Positions 14,450 to 25,600 of a stretch of DNA of 64,000 bases are shown piece after piece (position 1 is the stretch's first letter; every line of letters begins with the position of its first letter). The notes below the pieces were generated by a model. The model searched no databases and had not been told where the DNA came from. It was given only the letters and a program-made list of their open reading frames with translations. The position numbers and the translations under genes are program-made. The stretch lies in contig CAJNOL010000087.1 of assembly GCA_905250125.1 (NCBI GenBank), positions 186,001 to 250,000 on the forward strand. The letters are read 5' to 3'. The DNA comes from Rotaria sordida. Lineage: Eukaryota; Rotifera; Eurotatoria; Philodinida; Philodinidae.

Positions 14450-17236
14450 TTAAATATTCTTTAGTTTTTCTTTAATGATCATTTGTATATTTTCAATTAT
14501 TTTAGAAAATTCATTTTCATTATTATGATTAGAAAAATTTGTTGTTATTAAATGAGATACACCATTTTGACTAATAATAGCCGGAATTGAAATAAAAAGA
14601 TCATCGTTAACATCATAATAACCTTTAATATTAACAGTAACTGTATGAATTTCACGTTTATTACGAAGTATACATTCAACAAGTTCACTTGATGCCATTG
14701 ATATTGACCAAACTTCAGTTCCTTTTTATAAAAATGATAAAAAGAAAATTAAAAACAAACTAATAAAATTTTCATTAACCTTTTGTTTTAATAATTTCTT
14801 CTTGTCGTTGATTGACATTTATATGAAGTTGATTCCAATTTTCTTTATCATATGATTTCCCTATTGATGAATTTTCTGAAAGTAAATGTATACCACCCAC
14901 AGTTATTGAATTCCATAGTGGAAGATTATTATGTCCATGTCCACCAATCATTATTCCAGTTATACTCGCTGGTGATATTTCTAATTTTTCACCGATTAAT
15001 AATCTATTTCAATTAAAATTTTATAAAGGATAGAAAAAGAGCGAAATAAATTTTAAACTTGAAATGTGCTGAATCAATCATTGTTCCTGGTGCAATTATA
15101 CGATATGATGGTAACATACTATTAGTAGCACATAATTGAGTCATTACTTCAAATGGTTGTAGTCCAACAATCATAACACAATCTGATGCTTTAAAAATAG
15201 ATTAAATTTTTAAACAATTTCATAAATGTTAAAAATCATTCTAACACATTAAGGATAGACAAAATAACTGAAAGTGATTAAAAATTATCGGGAACCATTA
15301 GAAATCATTGTAGATTACGAAAAATCTGCAGTAGTAAGATTAAAAAGTGAAGGTCTGATTTCTAATGATTTTCATTCATTTCGAAGTATTTCTGATGATT
15401 TCTATTGATTCGCGGTAAACAGATAAGAAATGATTTCCAATGATAGAAATTAATTTTGTTTCTCCTCGATTTTTATTGAAGATCACCTAAATATTTTCTA
15501 TTCGCTTTGTTTCTTTTCTTGCTCATGATATTCAGCATTGCATGTAAAAGTATTTACTTTACTCTGTATTAAATAACAGAATAAAGAAAAGTATACTATT
15601 ATGTCAAGTATGGCCTACTTGAATATTCTGTCTTTTTTCTTATTAAGAAAGAATAAATTTCATTTTTGGATGATAAATTGTCTACTGTTAATATTTATAT
15701 AATGTTTTATCTATTGTAATAATTAGTATAATAAAATAAAAGTTAGGATTTGTTTACAAGAATATTGATTTGATTTTTATCAATAATTTCTATTTTATGT
15801 TTTTTTTTATTCACACACTTTTTCATATCGAGACACTTGGGTGTAATTTATGAGTTTTTATTGTTATTATATTATTATATGCATTACACTAAATAAATAT
15901 GACATATGTTGTCTTAGTCATGTACAATCTAGTTGCAAAATTTTCATACATATTATTTTAGTGTACTATAAAACGTCATTCATTGAGATTTATATTCCCT
16001 CGATTCACACTAAACTAATAGCTACGCAGTAAATTAACCAAAACTCCTACACCTTCTTTTTTTATTGACAGTGCGAAGAACTATTTATTGATATTATTAC
16101 TATAAGCTTATTCATATTTAAGAAGCATGATAACTTTTTGAGGAGCCACTAAAAATCATGTTGTAAATATGATTATTCAAATGTCTGCGTTTTTATTTCG
16201 AAGTTAAAAAAATAAGAATATGTAGCACTAGAAGTTTTGATTAATTTACTGCGTAGTTATCACTGTGACGAAATATAGATTGATATTATTACTACAAGCT
16301 TATTCATATTTAAGAAGCATGATAACTTTTCGAGTAAGCACTAAAAATCATGTTGTAAATACGATTATTCAAATGTCTGCGTTTTTATTTCGAAATTAAA
16401 AAAATAAGAATATGTAGTACTAGTTGATTTTAAGCCATATAATTATGGTTTCGTCTATCGATATTATTTTTTTTGGCCTGGGAAAAGTAAACTCTATGAT
16501 TATATGTAGGATCGAATAAGATAAATAAATTGATATCTAAGAATGAATCATTACTCGAAACTAATTTGTCTACATACCATAGATACTAATAGCTCTTGAT
16601 ATTGTTTTAAAATTGGATAAGATTTTTTCATTTTGAGAAGAGGATTGTGTAGTACTTGATGTCTTTTGTCCTTCGTCATCATCATCATCACTAACGTCAC
16701 AAAGAATAACAACACGAGCACCTTCACATGATCCTAATTGATTACTTGCTTGTACATTGACACCTGAAACAAATGTTGTGCAGGTACTTAAATCAGCATA
16801 TTCAGCTAAAATGAAGTAAACAAGAAAAAACAAACAAACAAAATGATTTCATCTATAAAAAAAAAAAAGAAAATTTTATACCAGCTAATCGTTTAGTATT
16901 TCGATCAATAATAACAACATCAGTTACAATTTGTCTACAAATAAGTAAAAATGCTGTAGCTGATCCTAATTCATTCATTCCAACAATAGCCACTTTATAT
17001 GGTGTTGGACCAATATTAGGAGGTTCATCAGTAATCGGAATTTTTAGATTATATTTAAGTTCATTAGCTAAATCATTTTGAAGTTTAGTTTCTTCATTAT
17101 TTAATTGTTTAAATGTTTGATCATTAGTTTCATCTTGATGTACAGAACTAAGATCTTTTTCATCATTTTCTTCTTCTTCTTCTTCTTCTTCTTCTTTTGC
17201 TACTTCTTGTTTTTCATTATCATCATACTCATTCAT
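14450..17236 (-). CDS. UEVLD-like lactate/malate dehydrogenase-fold protein without UEV domain
   Basis: Five exons, 17236-16882, 16805-16578, 15188-15059, 15003-14780 and 14721-14450, give one frame of about 402 residues. The first 75 or so residues are acidic, including an eight-glutamate run coded by a GAA repeat. A Rossmann start KVAIVGMNELGSATAFLL follows, then DSAHF, GGHGHNNLPLW and KGYYDVNDDLFISIPAI. The last segment matches KGYYDIN..FLSLP of human UEVLD better than it matches catalytic lactate dehydrogenase. Against LDH, the catalytic histidine is kept (the H in GGHGH), the aspartate of DSAxF is kept, but the substrate arginine three residues on is histidine, and the mobile-loop QQEGESR is replaced by an aspartate-rich linker. 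Human UEVLD has an E2-variant domain in front; none is encoded here. Catalysis is therefore doubtful. Intron 2 (15189-16577) is 1.4 kb and carries a small palindromic transposon. Confidence 0.8.
16022..16256. repeat. MITE-like element with terminal inverted repeats
   Basis: It starts CTACGCAGTAAATTAACCAA at 16022, and its reverse strand from 16256 starts CTACGCAGTAAATTAATCAA. The terminal repeats are about 26 bp with two mismatches. The interior is non-coding. It is 235 bp long and lies in intron 2 of the UEVLD-like gene. Confidence 0.8.
16085..16430 (+). repeat. Direct duplication of about 150-165 bp
   Basis: A block starting GATATTATTACTATAAGCTT at about 16090 recurs almost unchanged from about 16281 (one base differs in that stretch) and runs to AAGAATATGTAG.ACTAG in both copies. 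The first copy is the interior of the MITE at 16022-16256. The second copy lacks the terminal inverted repeat, so it looks like a truncated neighbour or a local duplication. Confidence 0.8.
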
Positions 17237-17311
17237 GTTAATATAGTTGATTTTTTATGTTAGAATGTTTAAATTAACAATAAAAATAGAGCGCTAAGAA
17301 TTTGATACAAT
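17237..17311. promoter_or_regulatory. 75-bp bidirectional promoter interval
   Basis: Only 75 bp separate the ATG of the UEVLD-like gene (minus, 17236) from the ATG of the adhesion-like gene (plus, 17312). Unless either gene has distant non-coding exons, both core promoters and both 5' UTRs must share this A+T-rich spacer or overlap the first exons. Confidence 0.6.
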
Positions 17312-20300
17312 ATGCAAATCGTTCTGCATTTACTATTCATTGTACAAGTAGATATAAATCAAATGTCATAAAAGAAAAACAAAACAAAAAATTCATGTTG
17401 ATTTTATTTAGAATTTCAATATTGTACAACTCAATGATCAAGAAAAACACTTTGTTAATATAATCAAACGAGATGTACATAGTTCTTCTCTTCAAAGTAA
17501 AATTTAAATGAATCACAAAGAAAAAAGAAAAAACAATAATTTTAGTTTATTTTAGATCTTAATCGTTATACCAAAACGTATGAAAATGGTCAAAATATTA
17601 TTTTTTATACACCAAATTTTACACTGATTGATTCTTTATTATCGATTATTTCAATAAATCAACAAAAATCTTCTGTTTGTAATCATACAACATGGTTAAT
17701 ACGCCAAATATCATTAAATAATAATCGTTTAAATCAATATAAAGAAATAGCACGATATGATTCGATTAAAAATCAATTTATTCTTAATTATCATAAAGAT
17801 TATTCATATACTATTGATTCAAATACTGGTCAATTAACATTAATCAATACTAATAATGAAAATCTACTTTATACAGAAATTAGTTTACATGCACAATCAG
17901 GTTTAAGTCAAGGCGATGATATTTTACATGATATATATCGATTAATTCGTCTTTCAACTAAATCAAGTAAGAGTATTTCTTTCGACAGTCTACCAGAGTT
18001 TATATCAACTCTATCAGAATGGAATGAAACTTTCAGAGCTTGTAGAACTCATGTTTATAAGTATAGTTATGGATTCGGAAATAAAATTTGAAAATCTTCC
18101 AAAGGAGGAAGCCAGGTTGGGTTATCCAGTTCATATAGACCTTGTTCAGCTCTTCTATTTCAAGCCTGAAAATTTTACCATAGATACTAGCTGTTAGGAT
18201 GATCATTTTTTTATAACGGACATTTTTCTCTCATGTGTCTTATTTTTTGAGTTCAAGTGTCTCTATGATCACCAAACAGAATTTCAACTTTTGTTAGTGC
18301 TCTAGAATCGTTTAACTACCCTCTACCTAACGCTCAAACTTCCAAATCTGTAGTTTGCTCTTGAACCAAATGACAAGAGCACCTTTGAAACCTATCTGTG
18401 AATTTTTCGCGACTTTGCATCTCCTGAAAAAAAAGCCACGAAATTCCCGAAACCTATCTTATAGTGGACCTACACTAGTACACCTAGCTGTATCATTCTT
18501 GAAATTTTCCTTTTTAATCGATGTGATTTGGCCGAGAAGAGCAACCTTGACGTTTTCATATGACATTTTTAATAGTTGTAACAGTTATTTTCTTCAAAAC
18601 AGTTCAAGATCGGTTTTCTCGATCATATCGCATTTGCCAAGGGCAAAAATTTCAGGAATGATAGGGTTAGATGTGCTAATGAAATTCCACTATAGGATAG
18701 GTTTTTGGGAATCCTGTAGTTTTTTCCTTATGGGATGTAAAATTGCGAAAAATTCAAAAGTACGTTTCAAAGGTGTCCTTGTCATTTGGTCCAAGAGCAA
18801 ACTACAGATTTGGAAATTTGAGCGTTAGATAGAGAATAGTTAACTGATTCTAGAGCACTAACAAAAGTTGAAATTCTATTTGAACTTCACAGAGATAGTT
18901 GAGTCCGAAAAATACAACACACAAGAAAAAAAGATTCACTACAAAAAATGATCATTGTAACAACTAGTACCTATTGGAAAATTTCTAGACTACTATCATT
19001 TGAGATAGAAGAGCTAGACAAGGTCTATCCTGACTGGATAACCCAACCTGCCTGCCATCTTTGTAAGGTTTTGAAATTTTTTTGAAGCTATAGCTATGCT
19101 TATAGATCCAAATCCTATAAACTTTGAAAGTTTCATTCCATTTCGATAAAGTCGATGTAAACTTTGGTATACTCTCGAAAAAAAGTACCCGTGAGAAAAT
19201 TGATTAATTCTTTTAATGAAAAAAACTTTATTTGTTTTTTTTTTTAAATTAATAGTTAATTGTACAAGAAATGTAACAGTTAATATAGATGAATCATTTG
19301 AAATAACATGTACAATTGAATATGAATTTTTAAATTATGATGATTTAGATAATTATCAACCAATAATTAATTTTACATTTTATATTAAAGAAAATGATTT
19401 TATATATAAAATTATTGATCAAAATTATTTGAATGAAATAAAAGATTTTAAAATAGATAATAATATAACATTGAATTGGAAACGTTCAATTATTTATACA
19501 ATTAAATCAATAAATAAAGAAGAAAATAATCGAGAATATGGTTGTATTATAATACCTGATACATTAAGAAATGAAGATTTATTTCAAGATAATAATCGAA
19601 TATGTCGAATTGGAATTAATGTTAAAAGTAATGTTTTTTTTGTTGATGTATATGAATATATCTAGTAATTAGAACTTTCTTTAGATGATAATTCTTCAAC
19701 AATTATATTCCCAAGATTAAGTAACTAAAAAAAATTTTATTTTATATTTCATTATAAATTTTAATATTAATAGATCGATGGGATTTAATCGATATAATGA
19801 TACTTATTCTTAGCATACTTAGTAGTCTATTATTTATTATATCTCTTATTTTATGTTTAGCTACTCAACGATATCATAAAAAACGTATTGTTCAAATTAA
19901 ACCAGAAAGTATGTTCATTCAAGATCTTTTTGTTTTTCTTAGTTTAACTGATTTGATATTGATATAGCACAGAATTTAGTTCTTATACAGATTGTCTCAA
20001 AAGTTTGCTTCACTAAAAAAGAGCCAATTTAAATGATTTATATCATTTTTGCAATATTATGATAAGATGTTCTTAGAAGTTTTATTCTAAATATTCTGAC
20101 GGATTCTAATCATATGTCATTGTGAAACGAAGAATAGAGGTCGAATTTAGCATATTAATGGCAGACGTAGACTGTATTAGAAATACTTTTCAGCTCTTTT
20201 ATGAAACTGGTACAGTAACAAATCGAAAAAAGTTTTGAAAGATCTTCAAAAATTAAAGACGAAAAACTCGACAAAGTTTATGATGCTTGCAAAAAGAAAC

Positions 20301-21467
20301 CAAAATTAATGATTCCGGTGAGTTTCCGCCGAAAAGCATAGGAAAATGGCAGAAACTTGGAAGTGGGAGTCCAATTGACGGATTTTTCTTATTTCTCTCG
20401 GAACCTAACAGAGTCGGTCATCGGATTCCTGTTCCTAAGTTCCTACCATATATCGATCGGAACTGGTCCATGTCTCTTAACTTGGGAGCTACTATCGACT
20501 GTTCAGCTTGTTACAACAGTTTAATGGATTCCACGAACAATAGCTCACCAAATAATGACTAAATATCTTCCAATCCAACTATGTGAGGTATAAAACATCC
20601 GATAACTTTACGAAGAAAATTTACCAGATCGAGTTGAAGTTGTCAAATTTTAACACTAATGCTAGAGAATATGAACAATCGAGAAAATTCATTTTTTACT
20701 AACAAATTCGCTATTCATTTGAATGATCTATCGACACATATAAAGTAAAAACGAATCTTACCAGATTGTTCTTCACAGTGGACTTTTAAGGCATGCTATA
20801 AATTTCTTCAGATTGTTTTCGGTATAAATTCGAGCTAAAAATGAGCAACTACTGTTGATTATGATATTTATTTCTTTTGAAATACCAATAGAAGCAATAC
20901 TAAAATCAAAATCTATTATTTCAAATTTCAGTCATATAAAAAAAAAAACTTTTGATAAATTAATATTTCTATGAATAATTTAAGTTTTAGATAAAACAAT
21001 AACATTACCACTTAATACTAATACTACAAAACAAACATTTTCCAAAGAAAATTTATTTTCAAATAATAATGAAATTAAATCAGAAATACCTTTAATAACA
21101 TCAAAACAATTTTCTGAAGCTTCTATTAAAACTCATTCATCTGAACATATTCATCGACATAAACCAGGTTGTCCAAAATATATTCCATCACCTGAACATA
21201 ATCTTCTTTCAAGTAATTTATTTACTCATACAACAATTGATAATATTAAAAAAATGTTAGTTAAATCTTTTTAAATAAAACATTTATGGGCATATATATA
21301 TATATGGTAATGAATGTTTATTTAGAATTCTTCCTGATATTCCTCAAAACAATGAACTATTCGATGATCAAACTTATATTCATTTTTATATACCATCAAA
21401 AACTGAGAATATATCATTTAAAAAACTTCATTCAACTTTGATCGAAAAAGACAAATCATCTGATTAA
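17312..21467 (+). CDS. Single-pass membrane protein with cadherin-/Ig-like ectodomain
   Basis: Eight exons, 17312-17347, 17412-17496, 17556-17966, 19256-19627, 19685-19720, 19774-19908, 20991-21255 and 21326-21467, give 493 residues. The tiny first exon encodes a signal-peptide start MQIVLHLLFIVQ. Exon 3 contains YTIDSNTGQLTLIN, which resembles the strand-turn motif D.xTG.I of cadherin repeats. Exon 4 looks like an Ig-type domain with a cysteine pair (EITCTIEYE ... REYGCIIIP) and many N-glycosylation sites. Exon 6 encodes one membrane helix, ILILSILSSLLFIISLILCL, followed by a basic stop-transfer (QRYHKKR). The remaining roughly 150 residues would be cytoplasmic, rich in Ser, Thr and Asn. Cell-surface adhesion or receptor function is an inference from the layout; I recognise no orthologue. 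Intron 3 is filled by a 1.2 kb palindrome and intron 6 holds transposon-like debris. Confidence 0.6.
17981..19178. repeat. 1.2-kb near-complete palindrome (FB2)
   Basis: The arms are about 550 bp each, centred near 18575, in intron 3 of the adhesion-like gene. Matching pairs occur along the full length: TATCAGAATGGAATGAAACT (left) with TATCGAAATGGAATGAAACT (reverse of right); GTTGGGTTATCCAGT with its right-arm partner near 19035; CTGTAGTTTGCTCTTG with CAAGAGCAAACTACAG; and CCAAATGACAAG with CTTGTCATTTGG. The open frame at 18355-18828 lies inside and runs through the centre of symmetry, so it is not considered a gene. Confidence 0.85.
19960..20590 (+). mobile_element. Decayed Tc1/mariner-like transposase fragment
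   Basis: In intron 6 of the adhesion-like gene, frame +1 at about 20119-20238 reads VDCIRNTFQLFYETGTVTNR. This resembles the helix-turn-helix linker segment (RF.ETG.V..R) of Tc1/mariner transposases, and a stop follows. A nearby ACTCGACAAAG-type stretch and a string CCGGTGAGTTTCCGCC come next, without a DDE domain. This is a relic at best; assignment rests on about 20 residues. Confidence 0.35.
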
Positions 21468-22684
21468 GTATACTTTTTTTTCCCGATTAAATGAAAGACA
21501 AAAGTGAGGATTTCTATATACATTTTTAAAACAAAAAAAAAAAAGAAAAAGAAAAACATTCTCTATCATATATATCTACACAAGAAATAAGAATGATTAA
21601 ATAGACAAAAGCGAAAGTAGTGGTAAATAAGTAATAGGATTGTTCGCATCGTCGATAAGTAATGGTAATGGATTATTAATGCTTGAGTCGAAAGCTGTTT
21701 GATTATTTGAAATGATTTGTGTGAGTCTATGATGATGATTATTATTATTAATATCGATTGATATTGGCCAAAGCATGGTCTAAATAAAAGAGAAAAAACT
21801 GTTAATGAATTTCTTATCAAATTAAAATATGAAACACAAAGAAATGTCTTCTACTGTATATGAAATAATTTAGAAATGAGTCTTTCTGTTTATTAGTTAC
21901 TATGCTTAGGTTGATAAATATTTGTCAGTATAGAAAGCTAGCATCGACTTTGCAAACTCATGGATAACTAGAGAACTTGAACATAAATGAGAGAAGAATT
22001 TTATTGTCAAATTATAGAATTCAACTAGTAGCAAAGTCAGTATTTCAGTTCGTGGTGAGTTGAGAGAAGAAAGAATATCTCTGCCTTCCGGCTATCTTGA
22101 TTTATAGGGTGTTGCCTAACAACAAACTCAGTAGCTCAATATCTTTCCTACAACAAATACTAACTTTAGCTCTCGACAGAAGCTCGGCCTAGCGCAGAGT
22201 TCTTGTAGTCAATTGCTCGAGTTCTCCATACCTACTTACTAGCCACTAAAACCCGATGAGTGTAAAATTTTTGGACCCGGTCGAACTGTACTTCGATACT
22301 CTCAATGAAATTGCCTAATTGAAATTGGATAAGCATTCCGAAAATATGAGATACTTTTTTTCCAATTTTTTGTATCCAATGAGTAGCGCACTCTACATAT
22401 TTTTCAAACAATTTTACTCCGTCGAGTCCGAATTTGGAGTTAACGCAAGGAACAAGTGTATGTCTCAACATAGTCACCATATTATCAGGCAGATGATCTG
22501 AGACAAATAGTCACTAGCGACTTATGCAGGATCATCCCATGGCTGATTGCACTGAGGATTGGACATCGTACATTGTGGATACATGTCGAACAGTGTAGTC
22601 ACCCGCCTATAGAAGCTCACATCGTGGATTAAGCCCAGATTTGGCTCTGCCACGAAATTCAATAGTCATAAAAAGCTATGTCGA
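21468..22684. other. Convergent spacer, repeat-derived
   Basis: A stretch at about 22299-22352 (TCAATGAAATTGCC, then AATTGAAATTGGA, then CCGAAAATATGAGATACT) recurs with few changes at about 24452-24505 in a BICC1 intron, so both belong to one repeat family. The open frames at 21566-21820 and 22232-22480 have no recognisable domain. An AAAAGAAAAA tract at about 21530-21556 follows the end of the upstream gene. Confidence 0.5.
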
Positions 22685-25600
22685 TTATGATAGGTAACGA
22701 AAAAGACAAGACTCTTTACTAAAGAATCTGGCATAGTCTATACGGCAATTCTTATTTTCATTATAAAAATGAAAATAAATTTCATATTCTTCTCTTAAAA
22801 TTCTACCTGCAATAGCTTGTTGCATACGACGACGAGCTCCAAAAGCTTCAATACCAATTTGAGTCAAATCATGATCCGTCATAGAAAGAAATGTGCAATA
22901 GTCAATCTAGATGTTTCGAAAATTTTTTTTTGTTAGTTAATACAGTAAAGAATAAAATACCTCATTACGTTCAAATGTTGACCAATATTTTTCTAAATTA
23001 AGTGAACGAAGTAATGTCAATAATTTTGTCGAACAATTATCTTGTATTGGAAAAGCCAAAGTATCTTAATTAAAATCATAAAAAATTTATCATAAATCAA
23101 ATTTAAAATTTACTGTCAATTGATTCTAAATTATTAATATCAGTCGGTTTTAATGTTTGTTGTGTCGATGAATCAAAAACAAAAAGCTAAAATTCTATAT
23201 TAAGATTAAAATTTTACTATTTAAAATAATTTACTGATGGAATTCGATCATTATTGGTTGGCCAAATGATACTTTCTTGATCAAGGTCTATAAAACAAAA
23301 ACAAAAATAAACCTATTTTCAAAAAAAAAAATTATTATTATTTTTCACTTCGTGATGATGAACGTTCATGACCAATTGGTGATGGTTTCTTAGCTGTACT
23401 TGTTTCCACTCTTCAATCAATAAGATGAAAATTTAAAATTAAAAATCAAATCACTTACATTGGTACAAGCACAGTATCAATTTGTTGTGTTGGTGGTATA
23501 TAACAAGGTTCAATTGGAATTAATATACTATCGGTCATATGATTTGTTGTCGTCGTCGCTGCTGAAGATGAAGTAAGAAATAATGATGACGATGCAGTTG
23601 GAACTAGGAAGAAAAAATTATTTAAATTAAATTCTAAATTGTCTCTATCAGAAAAAAAGTTACGCTCACAAGAGAGATCAGATAAAAATGTTGATGTTTG
23701 ATCTGTATAAAAAAAACGAGAAAGAATTGATTTTACTTTAAATATCTTTACATAAGACGAAAACTTTACTCAGATCAAATAATGCATTTGTATTAATTGG
23801 TAAAATATGATTATTAGTTGATTCTGATAAACCAAGAATAATAGCACGAGCTCGAAATAATTGATCACAATTATATTCTTGTGATTGAACAGTAACTAAC
23901 TATTTTTAAGAAAAGATTTGATTAGATTTAATTTGAAAAACGAATATATATTCACTTTGCCAATTTTATCTTTACGTGTTCGAACAGTTGTTGTTACATT
24001 AAGTTTATCTTTAATATGAGCAGTTTGAGCTAAATATAACGAACAAATTAATATAGAATTATTAAATAAAATACATACCACGAGTCGGTTCTTTATCAAT
24101 GGGTATTTCAAAATTTAGAATAACTGGTAAACAAAGCTAAAACAAGGAAAATAAAATAAAACTTTAATTTGAAAAAGTTGTTTGCATAATTCCTATGAGA
24201 TTAAAGAGTAAAACACAGTGTAACTGCTCTTGCTAACCATAGAGAGATTATTTTATTCTATCTATTTTGGGAAACATATTCTTTAGAAATGCAATAAGAA
24301 AGTAGTTCATATATTATAACGAGACGTTCTTAATATATGGTCTATAATCGTATATCAACAATGTCTGTCATAATCTGTGGACCCGGACTTGGTTGATCAA
24401 ACTTTTTTGAACCCGGAGCTGGATCCAATCGAAGCGTAATTTAATATTTTCAATGAAATTTTCCAATCGAAATTGGACAATTGCTCCGAAGATATGAGAT
24501 ACTTGTCTTGGTGTTTTAGACTCAGTGACTAACATATTCTACACATTTCTTAGACGGCTAGAGCTCGTCGGAATTATGTGCATCATGTAGGTTCTAATGA
24601 ACTATGAATTTTCTGAAAAGATTTTGAACTAATAACTTGTTACTACTGGGATATTCCATTCTTATAGTAGGTTTTTAGCTGAATGCCGTGGTCCTTCTCA
24701 GAAACATCAGGAAAGCAGAGTTTCGAATTTTGACTTGAAACTTTGCATAGAGACAGACTTTAATGAGAATAGATTATTGTAAAAGCTTCAGATCTTCTAA
24801 TTGCTTCTATCCTAAGATACAGCTATGATAAAAGCATGTTCTTCATGCTGCTTATATACAAACGGCCCATTCCGATGTTCTTATTTCAGTATAGGTGCAA
24901 TCGAACAATCCGAAACTTTCGCAATAAGTTATTCTCTTTAAAATCCGTCTCTGTTCAAATTTTTAAGTCGAAATTTGAAATTCAGTTTTCCTGGGGTTCC
25001 TAAAGGTGACCATGGCATTTTGCTAAAAATACAGTATCTTGGCAGCCGTAAACTATTAGCTCGAACTCTTTTTTTGGATATTCATAGCTTATTAGAATCC
25101 ATATGATGCACAAAGATTCGACTCAAAAGCGATTTGACACTTAGGAACGTTCTCTCATAAGGTGTCTGTCATAGTCTGTAGGGAGTATTCAAATTTTTAT
25201 TCTTATACTTAGACATCCCTTTTAGATCATGTTTCATACAACTCAAAAAAAAACAAAAACAAAAACAAATTATTTTTACATCAAATAACTTTCGTGCTTG
25301 ACAAACTTGTGTTGGAGATCCTGATATAATAACTGATGTTCGACGTCCATAATTATTTGTATTATCTTGTGATAAATTTGAATTAATCATTGTTGGAAAT
25401 TGTATTGTTGTATGTGTATACTGTTCAATAGCTGCTATGCACATATCTTTTGATTGTTGACGAGTTTGTAAATAAACATGATATTGTTCACTAACTTCTG
25501 TTTGACATGTTACTTTTATTAATGGTGCTTCAAAACCATAAAATGCTTGAATTAAATATTCAGTTGCTTCAGCTAAACCTGGTTGATTAATACTATAAAC

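Noticed and set aside
18355..18828. 157-residue open frame on the plus strand
   Set aside because: It lies across the centre of the 17981-19178 palindrome, lacks any domain, and is inside an intron of a well-supported gene.
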